Source: Oscillospiraceae bacterium (GTDB lineage Bacteria; Bacillota; Clostridia; Oscillospirales; Ruminococcaceae). Taken from it: a stretch of 54,145 nucleotides of DNA. The stretch lies in assembly GCA_015067185.1 (NCBI GenBank), contig SVMZ01000021.1:1-54145 (forward strand), in the 5' to 3' direction. The notes below the pieces were generated by a model. The model saw only the letters and a program-made list of their open reading frames with translations, had not been told where the DNA came from and did no database searches. The translations under genes were made by a program, and so were the position numbers. Numbering within the stretch: the first letter of the stretch is position 1; each line of letters opens with the position of its first letter. Positions 1 to 7,348 of the stretch are shown one piece after another.

Positions 1-34
1 CTTCGGTTTTTAAAAACCGAAGGTGTCTTTTTAT
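1..34 (+). terminator. Hairpin terminator at the window edge
   Basis: A perfect 22-base palindrome (two 11-base arms, positions 1-22) is followed by a T-rich tract at 24-33. It fits an intrinsic terminator for a plus-strand gene lying to the left of the window. It also sits 3' of the minus-strand gene ending at 61, so it could work in both directions, but the bases needed to see a minus-strand U-tract are outside the window. Confidence 0.55.
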
Positions 35-60
35 ATAAGAACAGGTGATTCAAAGGGGAA

Positions 61-1380
61 TCAGCCCTGACGGAGCAGCTCCAGATTCTGTTTGACCCAG
101 TAATCGTCGGTGTTGCGGGGCAGGGGGTAGGTAGTGCGCATGGCCAGCAGGAAGTGCCAGACCTCATAACCGCCGCGCTCCATATCGCTGAGGGTAGGCA
201 GATAGGCATAGCAGCCATGGGTATTACAGAGGCTGAGGGTATAGGCGAAGGGGCTGTGTCTGCGCAGACGCAGGCCAATTTCAACGAAAGCCTCGAAGGG
301 GCAGGGAATGAAAGCGACCGGACCAATGGTGACGATGCTCTGGTCGTAAGTCCATTCGGTTTTATAGGGACGGCCGGAATCGTGCTCGGCGAGGACGTTG
401 TTCCAGTGAATATAGTCATTTACGTTAGTATAACGTTTTTCAGCGTAAATCTGCTCAAGAGTTCCCAGTTTTTCCAGTTCTTCCACAGCTTTTTCGCGGG
501 GGGCAATGGGATCAAAGGGAACACGGATGGTGCCGTGGATAACGCCGACAGGGGCATCGCGCCACTCTTTGATGGAGCGGAAAGCGCGGACAGCGTCCAC
601 ACCGGCACGGCCGCCCAGCTGAAGGGCTGCCTGATAGCTTTCGGTGGTTCTGCCGTTGGGAAGGTTGGGTCCCTGGTCGCCCTCTACGCCGGCATAGAAA
701 CCGCTGATGGCACCGGTCTCGGTTTCCAGCATATCGGTCATAACGCCGGGCCAGTCACGGGTGATTTCGGGGTTGGCGGCGGAAGCGGTGCCGTGGCAGC
801 AATAGTGCACCATGTTGGCGATGATTTTTCCGCTTTCGTCACGGAAGGAGACGACGGTCATTTTGGGATCGCGGGGACCCCAGGGATTCTGCCCAAGAAT
901 GATTTTACCGTCTTCGGTGAGTTCGCGGCGGTTCATGCCGATATCGCTGTCGGTTTCGCCAATGCCCATAAGCGCGGGACGAAGATCAGCGGCAGCATCG
1001 GCAGCAGCCTTGACAACACCGGGCAGCAGAATATTGTCAATATAATCGGTATCCACTTCACCCCAGCCGGAACGAAGGCTGACGTTGGGAGCGGAGTGGG
1101 TATGAGTAGCGGAAACGGTGACATTTTCTGCGGGGACACCGGCAGCTTCTCCGGCAGCTTTTCTGAGACGGGCGCTCAGGTCAGGGTTCATAGCGGCAAC
1201 GGCGCAGGTGATCATCAGGGCGCTGCCTTCGTTAGAGGTGAGTTTAACAGCGGTGGCATGCAGGGGGTCACCGACGGACTGAGCGGGTCTGCCGGGAGCA
1301 TAACCATAGAGAATAGCACCGATTTTCGGTGTGATGTCCGCTTTGCCGGCACCACAGTGAAGAGCGTGTTTATCTGCCAT
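61..1380 (-). CDS. Neutral/alkaline ceramidase-like hydrolase, paralog 1
   Basis: This 439-residue protein belongs to the neutral/alkaline ceramidase N-terminal domain family (Pfam Ceramidase_alk). The metal-site signature THTHSAP and a second histidine region (VHYCCHG) are present. At the position where ceramidases carry the GDVSPN motif with the serine nucleophile it reads GDQGPN, so the serine is absent and true ceramidase activity is doubtful. There is no signal peptide; the protein should be cytoplasmic. It is shorter than secreted ceramidases, which add a C-terminal domain. The ATG at 1380 is chosen because GGAGGT lies just upstream; an in-frame ATG at 1395 overlaps that site. A paralog lies at 4287-5576. 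The true substrate is unknown; a metal-dependent amidase or esterase of a glycoconjugate is possible. Confidence 0.8.
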   Translation of the reverse strand: MADKHALHCGAGKADITPKIGAILYGYAPGRPAQSVGDPLHATAVKLTSNEGSALMITCAVAAMNPDLSARLRKAAGEAAGVPAENVTVSATHTHSAPNVSLRSGWGEVDTDYIDNILLPGVVKAAADAAADLRPALMGIGETDSDIGMNRRELTEDGKIILGQNPWGPRDPKMTVVSFRDESGKIIANMVHYCCHGTASAANPEITRDWPGVMTDMLETETGAISGFYAGVEGDQGPNLPNGRTTESYQAALQLGGRAGVDAVRAFRSIKEWRDAPVGVIHGTIRVPFDPIAPREKAVEELEKLGTLEQIYAEKRYTNVNDYIHWNNVLAEHDSGRPYKTEWTYDQSIVTIGPVAFIPCPFEAFVEIGLRLRRHSPFAYTLSLCNTHGCYAYLPTLSDMERGGYEVWHFLLAMRTTYPLPRNTDDYWVKQNLELLRQG

Positions 1381-1453
1381 ATTTTTTACCTCCATATTGT
1401 GGAATCAAATTCAGAAAAAAGGAGAGTGATTGAAAGGACTCCTATTATTTTGT

Positions 1454-1482
1454 ATTGTAGCACAGGCGGTGAATGATTGCAA
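1454..1482 (-). promoter_or_regulatory. Promoter for the ceramidase-like gene
   Basis: Read on the minus strand, TTGCAA (1477-1482) and TACAAT (1454-1459) are separated by 17 bases. Transcription should start near 1447, giving a leader of about 65 bases before the ATG at 1380. Confidence 0.55.
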
Positions 1483-1590
1483 GAGCTGAGAGAAAACACT
1501 GGATAAATTGCAAAAAAGCTGGACAAAATGAGAATTTTAAGGAGGAATTGAGAGGAATTCAATATGTATTGAGCTGGTCACAGGCAAAAA

Positions 1591-1631
1591 TAAAAACAGA
1601 CCTGCCGGAAGGTTTACACAAGGCAGGTCTG
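1591..1631 (-). terminator. Intrinsic terminator after the permuted-papain-like gene
   Basis: A perfect 10-bp stem (CAGACCTGCC at 1597-1606 with GGCAGGTCTG at 1622-1631) is followed on the minus strand by a T-run (complement of 1591-1596). It lies 47 bases after the stop codon of the minus-strand gene ending at 1678. Confidence 0.8.
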
Positions 1632-1677
1632 CTGAAGGATGGGTGCTTGGTAAAATGGCTGCGGTTTGAGCAAAAGC

Positions 1678-2352
1678 CTATCTGCTTTTATGTTTCAGAT
1701 AGCTGTCTGCAAGACGCCGCAGGGTGAGTTCAGAAAAATTCTGTGTGGTTTTTGCGGCATAAAACCGACGGGAACGGTGCTGGGCAAAACGGTCATTGCC
1801 CCAGGTTGCTTTGCGGCAAAAGGGGAGGATAGAGCCTTCATAGACAGCGAAGGGGGTTAGCAGGGTTTCCATTGCAGACACAGAGATGAAGCTGTCGGGA
1901 AGGGAGATCCAGTTTATGCAGCGCAGCAATTCCGTTACAAACTCCACGCAGGTATAGGAGCCGCTGATCCCCACATTGTGGTGGAAGGGGGAAGTAATTG
2001 CGGAAAAGAGATTGTATATGGGACGAAGATCGCTTTTCCGGATGAGGCGAATTTTCTGAAGGATCTGGTTTAACTGTTTGTTGGTGATGGGCAGTTCGCA
2101 GATCTTGATTTGGGAACTGCGCCCCTTGCGCAGATAGCGCAGGGGGGATTCCTCCACAAAACCGCCGTAGAGAGGTGTGTTCTCGTGGATACGGGCGAAG
2201 GAATAGAGTTTTTTGATATCGGGAGAAAAGGAGACTGAGACATGGTTATAGGTGCCGCCCATGACCTTACGGATGGTATAACCCAGTTTCCCCGGTGTGG
2301 AGGAAAAGACGATATACAGCTTATGGGTATGGGACATGGCTGTTTTGATCAT
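1678..2352 (-). CDS. Hypothetical protein, possible permuted papain-like hydrolase
   Basis: A 224-residue basic protein without signal peptide or clear membrane segment. Near the N-terminus it has TYNHVSVSF with His37 after a hydrophobic strand (YIVFSSTP), and later SYTCVEFVTELL with Cys135 at the start of a helix. That order, His first and helix-capping Cys later, is what circularly permuted NlpC/P60 (YiiX/LRAT-like) enzymes show, so a cysteine amidase or thioesterase is plausible but not established. The C-terminal third is rich in Arg and Lys and recognises nothing. AGGAGA lies 9 bases before the ATG at 2352. It is 27 bases downstream of serS on the same strand and probably co-transcribed with it. 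Confidence 0.6.
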   Translation of the reverse strand: MIKTAMSHTHKLYIVFSSTPGKLGYTIRKVMGGTYNHVSVSFSPDIKKLYSFARIHENTPLYGGFVEESPLRYLRKGRSSQIKICELPITNKQLNQILQKIRLIRKSDLRPIYNLFSAITSPFHHNVGISGSYTCVEFVTELLRCINWISLPDSFISVSAMETLLTPFAVYEGSILPFCRKATWGNDRFAQHRSRRFYAAKTTQNFSELTLRRLADSYLKHKSR

Positions 2353-2379
2353 ATACAGAGTCTCCTTTTCACGGAATCA

Positions 2380-3666
2380 TTACTTGGAGGGAACAATTTT
2401 CTCCTTGCCGCCCATGTAGGGACGAAGTGCCACGGGGATGTTTACGCTGCCGTCTTCATTGAGGTTGTTTTCAAGGAAGGCGATGAGCATACGGGGAGGA
2501 GCGACAACGGTATTGTTGAGAGTATGGGGCAGATATTTGCCGCTTTCGCCTACAACGCGCATCTTCAGTCTGCGGGCCTGTGCATCGCCCAGGTTGGAGC
2601 AGCTGCCGACTTCGAAGTATTTCTTCTGTCTGGGGGACCAGGCTTCAACGTCGAGAGACTTAACCTTCAGGTCAGCCAGGTCGCCGGAGCAGCATTCCAG
2701 AGTTCTGACGGGGATATCGAGAGAACGGAAGAGATCAACGGTGTTCTTCCAGAGTTTTTCAAACCACATGGGGCTGTCTTCGGGTTTGCAGACGACGATC
2801 ATCTCCTGCTTTTCGAACTGATGGATACGGTAAACGCCGCGCTCTTCCAGTCCGTGAGCGCCCTTTTCCTTACGGAAGCAGGGAGAATAGCTGGTGAGGG
2901 TGTGGGGCAGTTCGGCCTCGGGGATGATGGTATCGATGAATTTACCGATCATGGAGTGTTCGCTGGTACCGATGAGGTAAAGGTCTTCGCCCTCAATCTT
3001 ATACATCATAGCGTCCATCTCAGCAAAGCTCATAACGCCGGTAACCACGTTGCTGCGGATCATAAAGGGGGGCACGCAATAGGTGAAGCCGCGGTCGATC
3101 ATGAAATCGCGGGCATAGCTGATGACGGCGGAGTGAAGGCGTGCGATATCGCCCATGAGGTAATAGAAACCGTTGCCGGCAACGCGGCGTGCGCTGTCGA
3201 GATCCAGACCGCTGAGATTTTCCATAATATCGGTGTGGTAGGGGATGTCAAAATCGGGGACAACGGGATCGCCGAAACGCTCAACTTCCACGTTCTCGCT
3301 GTCGTCACGGCCGATGGGAACGCTGGGATCGATGATATTGGGGATGGTCATCATGATAACGCGGATTTTTTCTGCAAGCTCATCCTCAAGGGTGCTGAGC
3401 TCGGCAAGACGGGCAGCGCCCTGAGCAACAATCTTTTTGAGTTCCTCTGCGCCTTCCTTATCGCCCTTGGCCATCAGTCCGCCGATCTGTTTGGAGGCAC
3501 GGTTACGGGACATTCTCAGTTCGTCTGCTTCCTGCATGGCAGCGCGGTGCTGTTTATCCAGTTCAATGACTTCGTCAACCAGCGGCAGTTTGCTGTCCTG
3601 GAACTTGTTCTGGATATTCTTCTTTACAATTTCGGGGTTCTCTCTCAGAAATTTCAAATCAAGCAT
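2380..3666 (-). CDS. serS: Serine--tRNA ligase
   Basis: A 428-residue class II seryl-tRNA synthetase, which charges tRNA-Ser with serine. The N-terminal helical arm (about residues 1-110, starting MLDLKFLREN) forms the coiled-coil tRNA-binding antenna. The catalytic domain shows class II motif 2 around FRKEKGAHG, the following RIHQFEKQEM, and motif 3 near the C-terminus (NNTVVAPPRMLIAFLE). Length matches the family. The ATG at 3666 has AAAGGAT upstream; an in-frame extension to 3819 would run into the T-box leader and is rejected. The gene is controlled by the T-box directly upstream and reads into the hypothetical gene ending at 1678. Confidence 0.97.
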   Translation of the reverse strand: MLDLKFLRENPEIVKKNIQNKFQDSKLPLVDEVIELDKQHRAAMQEADELRMSRNRASKQIGGLMAKGDKEGAEELKKIVAQGAARLAELSTLEDELAEKIRVIMMTIPNIIDPSVPIGRDDSENVEVERFGDPVVPDFDIPYHTDIMENLSGLDLDSARRVAGNGFYYLMGDIARLHSAVISYARDFMIDRGFTYCVPPFMIRSNVVTGVMSFAEMDAMMYKIEGEDLYLIGTSEHSMIGKFIDTIIPEAELPHTLTSYSPCFRKEKGAHGLEERGVYRIHQFEKQEMIVVCKPEDSPMWFEKLWKNTVDLFRSLDIPVRTLECCSGDLADLKVKSLDVEAWSPRQKKYFEVGSCSNLGDAQARRLKMRVVGESGKYLPHTLNNTVVAPPRMLIAFLENNLNEDGSVNIPVALRPYMGGKEKIVPSK

Positions 3667-3699
3667 GGTAAAAATCCTTTCATCCACTTGTTCTTTGTT

Positions 3700-3958
3700 T
3701 TTTATAATAAAAAATCCGTCCACAAGCTGCTGCTTGGGACGGTAAGTTACCGCGTTGCCACCCAATTTGCCGGCATTCACAGGATGCCGACCTCTCGTGA
3801 TGCGGGATAAAGGCCGCAAACCTTCGGCTCATCGCCGACAGCTCCAAAAGCGGAAGGATATCGATTTCCGTCGGCTCGCAGCAACCGCCGACTCTCTGGA
3901 GGAAAGAGCTGATATCGTCTCTTTTTTCAACGCTGACAGATGTATCATTGCTTTACTA
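3700..3958 (-). promoter_or_regulatory. T-box leader controlling serS
   Basis: On the minus strand the conserved T-box sequence GGGTGGCAACGCGGT (3749-3763) is followed by a terminator: CCGTCC...GGACGG (3716-3742) and then ATTTTTTATT. Upstream lies a long, foldable stem I region (about 3835-3945). T-boxes sense the ratio of uncharged to charged tRNA, here presumably tRNA-Ser. A UCC triplet at 3856-3858 on the minus strand is a possible serine specifier, but the specifier loop was not modelled. Uncharged tRNA-Ser would favour the antiterminator and serS expression. Confidence 0.92.
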
Positions 3959-3965
3959 TTTTATT

Positions 3966-3994
3966 ATTATACATCCGATATCGTTTTATTTCAA
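3966..3994 (-). promoter_or_regulatory. Promoter of the serS T-box transcript
   Basis: Minus-strand TTGAAA (3989-3994), a 17-base spacer and a perfect TATAAT (3966-3971). Transcription would start near 3959, exactly at the 5' edge of the T-box. Confidence 0.75.
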
Positions 3995-4059
3995 GCTTTT
4001 TTAAGAGATTTCTTACGGGAGCTTGTATTTTTTATCGCAAAAATGTGCCGAATGCGGCA

Positions 4060-4205
4060 GTAACCGGCATGCGGCCGTTGGGGTTGGCGCAAGGGAGGAG
4101 AACCGGGCCGCTTCAAAATGTTCATTTTGAAGCAGGACGGTGCTTGGCACCGTCAGGTCCCGCGCGGCGGGCCCTGGCCCGGGGAGCTCGCGCCCTGTAA
4201 GTGCC
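4060..4205. other. GC-rich island of consecutive hairpins, no gene seen
   Basis: Between the serS promoter and the next terminator lies a stretch much richer in G+C than its surroundings. It holds three closely spaced inverted repeats: 10-bp arms at 4111-4120/4123-4132, 8-bp arms at 4136-4143/4147-4154, and 6-bp arms CGGGCC/GGCCCG at 4168-4173/4176-4181. Neither strand has an ORF with a good ribosome site. It could be a small interspersed palindromic element or a structured RNA; I do not recognise it. Confidence 0.45.
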
Positions 4206-4233
4206 TGTTGGGGAGAAAAGCGGCGGAAGACAG

Positions 4234-4268
4234 AAGAAAAGCCCACGCATCGTTGAAGACACGCGGGC
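4234..4268 (-). terminator. Intrinsic terminator after ceramidase-like paralog 2
   Basis: On the minus strand GCCCGCG pairs with CGTGGGC across a 13-base loop (4241-4268), followed by TTTTCTT. It starts 19 bases beyond the stop of the gene ending at 4287. Confidence 0.75.
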
Positions 4269-4286
4269 AGGGAAGATGTAAAATAG

Positions 4287-5576
4287 TTATGCTTTGAGTT
4301 TTCTGAGCAGGCGAAGATTCTCGGCGATGATTACGTCATCGATGTTTTCGGCAAGGATGTAGGGGCTGAATGCCTTGGCAACCTCTACCTCATAGCCGCC
4401 GCGGTGCAGCGAATCACGGGTGGCAATGTAACCGATGCTGCCGTTGGAGGTACTGGTGGAAAGGGTGTGCTGAATGGGGCTGTAGTTGCGCAGGCGCAGA
4501 ACAATTTCAGCAAAAGGCTCGCCGGGGAAGGGAACGATCGCCACGTTGCCGATGCGGGTGATCGTCTGGCGGTGAGTGCCGCAGGAGGTGACGCGGTTGT
4601 TGTCGTATTCCTCCATGACCTTCTGCCAGTAGACATATTCGGCCTCGCCCAGTCCGGGACCGCGGTGCTTGGCGGCCTCTTCCATGTTGGCGGCAGCGGT
4701 GGCACGGTCGGCAAGAGGGCGATAGGGGATGGCAATATCTTCAATGATAACTTCCAGATCGGTGGGAGCAAACTGTTTGACACTTCTGCAGGCTCTGATA
4801 GCATCGGCAGCGGCACGGTAGCCGACCTCACGCATACCTTCCACATTACTGGTGGTGGTACCTTCGCCGGGGCGGGGACCTACGTCACCGACAGCGCCGT
4901 TGAGGTAGAGGGTAGTGCCGCCGATAACAGATTCAACGCGGTCAACCATAATTCCGGGCCAGTCGCGGGTGACATCGGGGGTTTTTCCGATGGCGGTGGG
5001 ATGAGCACCGTAATGGATGATGTTGGCATAGGGTTTGCCGTCGCGCATAAAGCGGATAGCGGTCATGGTGGGGTCATAGGCACCCCAGGGGTTCTGTCCG
5101 AGCCCGACGCTGCCGTCCTCGAATACCTGACGGCGGTTGCAGCCAACATCGCTCTGTGTGATGCCAACGCCAACCTCCACGTCGCCCAGATCAGCAATGG
5201 CGGCAACAGCAGCTTCGGCACATCTGGGCGCCAGAATGCCGTAGCAGAAATCTCTGTTGGCATCACCCCAGCCCCAGCAGGTCTGGGTAGCAGGACCGGA
5301 GTGAATCTGCCAGGCGCAGACATTGATCTCGTAAGTATCGTATCCGGTGGCAGCCTTGACGGCATCGCGGATAGCAAAGGTAATTTCGTAATCGATAACG
5401 GTGGTGGTGATGCTGAGCAGGAGGGAACGGGTATCACCGGCTTCCAGAGCGAGGGCAGTGACGGTGAGGTTATCCAGAATGTTTTCAGCGGGTCTCATAG
5501 GGGCGTAGCCCATAAGAGGAGTGCCGAGGGCAGGCGTGATATCGGCGCGTCCAACGCCGGCTTTCAACAGGCTCAT
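4287..5576 (-). CDS. Neutral/alkaline ceramidase-like hydrolase, paralog 2
   Basis: A 429-residue paralog of the gene at 61-1380, sharing the N-terminal ADITP and GYAP motifs, the C-N-R-R segment, GQNPWG, a second histidine region (IIHYGAHPTA), TRDWPG and the C-terminal GGYEV. It diverges at the metal site: the family's THTHSGP is AWQIHSGP here, so the first motif histidine is gone. The ceramidase nucleophile motif reads GDVGPR, with glycine replacing serine. No signal peptide. The start is placed at 5576 (MSLLKAG) because AAAGGAGA lies 9 bases upstream and a good promoter is at 5613-5641, which would exclude the longer 502-residue reading frame. It is probably monocistronic. Confidence 0.8.
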   Translation of the reverse strand: MSLLKAGVGRADITPALGTPLMGYAPMRPAENILDNLTVTALALEAGDTRSLLLSITTTVIDYEITFAIRDAVKAATGYDTYEINVCAWQIHSGPATQTCWGWGDANRDFCYGILAPRCAEAAVAAIADLGDVEVGVGITQSDVGCNRRQVFEDGSVGLGQNPWGAYDPTMTAIRFMRDGKPYANIIHYGAHPTAIGKTPDVTRDWPGIMVDRVESVIGGTTLYLNGAVGDVGPRPGEGTTTSNVEGMREVGYRAAADAIRACRSVKQFAPTDLEVIIEDIAIPYRPLADRATAAANMEEAAKHRGPGLGEAEYVYWQKVMEEYDNNRVTSCGTHRQTITRIGNVAIVPFPGEPFAEIVLRLRNYSPIQHTLSTSTSNGSIGYIATRDSLHRGGYEVEVAKAFSPYILAENIDDVIIAENLRLLRKLKA

Positions 5577-5612
5577 AATAATATCTCCTTTATCGTTCAG
5601 GATAGTAGCTTC

Positions 5613-5641
5613 ATTATAGCACCGGTAAAAATCAAATACAA
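5613..5641 (-). promoter_or_regulatory. Promoter for ceramidase-like paralog 2
   Basis: Minus-strand TTGTAT (5636-5641), a 17-base spacer and TATAAT (5613-5618). This places the transcript start near 5606, about 30 bases before the ATG at 5576, and supports the short start. Confidence 0.75.
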
Positions 5642-5766
5642 CCACCTTTTTTCCGAAAAAAGAAAATAATTTTATTTTTGCAGCCCTGTCCCAAAAGGAT
5701 GGACTATTCCGGACAAAGCAGGCATATAGATGAGTATAAAAGATACTCAAAAGAGAGGTGCGCCGT

Positions 5767-7287
5767 ATGGAGTTGAAAATAACCAAAGAGCCCATTGCCT
5801 GTGGAAGGGCAATATACGATTCCTTTGCAGAACAGTCAATTGAGAGCGATATCCTGCTCCCCGATTATCTTCCGAGTGTGATGCGGGTCATGAGCTGCAA
5901 GGCAGAACCCAGAATCATGTCTGCTGCCTGCGATGACAGAAAACTCACCGTGGACGGTGTTACACTGATTGAAATATTCTACTCCTCGGAAGAGGGGAAG
6001 ATGTGCAGCATTGAACAAAAGCTGCCCTTCAGCAGAAGCATAGAACTGAAAACTGCGGTTGTTGATCCCATGACTGTATTTGATGCCAGGGTGGATTATC
6101 TCAACTGTCGTGCGGTAAGTCCGCAGCGGCTGGATGTGCGCGGTGCATTCACATTGGGAATCAAGGTGCTGAGCCGGTTTGAGAGGGAGATCGTCACCGA
6201 GGCCGAAGGCAGTGGAATCCAGCTGAAAAGAGAGGAGATGCGCTGTGTCCGCCCGCTGGGAGAAAGCAGGCTCCGCATGACGGTACGGGAGGAGCTGGAG
6301 CTTGGTTACGGAAAGTCCGCTGCCCTGTCGGTAATACGGACTGCGGCCTTCTGCAATACGGCAGACTGCAAGATTGTAGCAGGTAAAATTGTGGCAAAGA
6401 GCGAACTGAATCTGCACATTCTCTATGAGAGTGAAAATGACGGAATCTGTTCCATGGATTATATCATCCCTGTCAGTCAGATGATCGATATGGAAGGACT
6501 CAACGAAGAGTGCGGTTGTGATGTCAGGTTTGAGCCCTGTGCGGTGGAAGCGGTTCCCATCAAAGGAAACGGCGAGCAGAACGGTTTTTCTGCAGAGATC
6601 ACGGTGATGGTGACGGCAAAAGCGGTGAGTGTTTCCGGGGTGATGGCTGCACAGGATGCCTATTCAACGCTGCATCCCTGCCGCATGGAGAGCGACAGAG
6701 TGAGTATGATCTGTGATACCGAGCACATTGACGGAAACAGCAGTATAAAGGATATACAGGAGCTGCCGGAGGGGATCAGTGAGATCAAGGATGTCTGGTG
6801 TGAAGTGCGGTCTGTGGAGATAAAAAACACTGGGGAGGGCGTGGAGGCCGAATGCCGCGCAATGATCCGTATGATTGCACTGGATGAGCAGGGGCAGCCT
6901 GTTTACTATGAAAAGGCTTCCTCCTTCCCTTGGAAACGAGGCATATCGGGAGGAGAAGCACTGTGTGATTTGAAGTTTACCGCGGTTGGCTGTTCCTACA
7001 GTAGAGACAGTGCCGGACGGGTGGATATCCGGGTAGAGATCAACGTGTTTGGCACCATCTACAAAACGGTGGAGTGGCAGGGAGTGACCGCGCTGACAGT
7101 GGAAGAGGAACAGAAAATTCAGGCAGGAGACCGCTCTGCGCTGATTATATATTATGCCGATGAGGGGGAGGATATCTGGAATATCTCCAAACGGTATGCA
7201 GCCTCCGTTAGTGCGGTTATGGAGGAAAACGGAATGGAGAACAGCAGGATCGGCACACGTACCATGCTGCTGATACCGATGGCATAA
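5767..7287 (+). CDS. sipL: SPOCS (DUF3794)-LysM spore coat protein, SipL/SpoVID-like
   Basis: A 506-residue protein with repeated SPOCS/DUF3794-type beta-rich domains (roughly residues 25-130, 180-300 and 310-440) and a C-terminal LysM motif (about 457-506, YYADEGEDIWNISKRY through LLIPMA). This arrangement matches C. difficile SipL and is analogous to B. subtilis SpoVID, which bind SpoIVA and make the coat encase the forespore. The gene lies 61 bases upstream of spoIVA, which supports that role. The ATG at 5767 is preferred over GTG at 5758 because AGAGGTG precedes it by 6 bases. A 7-bp inverted repeat (5731-5737/5743-5749) precedes the gene. Mother-cell sigma-E control is expected from the family, but I see no convincing sigma-E site. 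Confidence 0.85.
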   Translation: MELKITKEPIACGRAIYDSFAEQSIESDILLPDYLPSVMRVMSCKAEPRIMSAACDDRKLTVDGVTLIEIFYSSEEGKMCSIEQKLPFSRSIELKTAVVDPMTVFDARVDYLNCRAVSPQRLDVRGAFTLGIKVLSRFEREIVTEAEGSGIQLKREEMRCVRPLGESRLRMTVREELELGYGKSAALSVIRTAAFCNTADCKIVAGKIVAKSELNLHILYESENDGICSMDYIIPVSQMIDMEGLNEECGCDVRFEPCAVEAVPIKGNGEQNGFSAEITVMVTAKAVSVSGVMAAQDAYSTLHPCRMESDRVSMICDTEHIDGNSSIKDIQELPEGISEIKDVWCEVRSVEIKNTGEGVEAECRAMIRMIALDEQGQPVYYEKASSFPWKRGISGGEALCDLKFTAVGCSYSRDSAGRVDIRVEINVFGTIYKTVEWQGVTALTVEEEQKIQAGDRSALIIYYADEGEDIWNISKRYAASVSAVMEENGMENSRIGTRTMLLIPMA

Positions 7288-7348
7288 ACAGATATCCGGA
7301 TATGGCGAGGGTCAAATAATTGCTCCAAAAGGAGAGGAGAGAAAACAG

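Noticed and set aside
1473-1860. Two short plus-strand frames opposite the permuted-papain-like gene and its terminator.
   Set aside because: They cross the minus-strand terminator and have no recognisable content.
4013-4246. A 77-codon minus-strand frame across the GC-rich hairpin island.
   Set aside because: It runs through three palindromes, has no good ribosome site and shows no family features.
5700-5766. A sigma-E promoter for the SPOCS-LysM gene (CATATAGA at about 5723).
   Set aside because: The -10 is only a partial match and no convincing -35 lies at the right distance.
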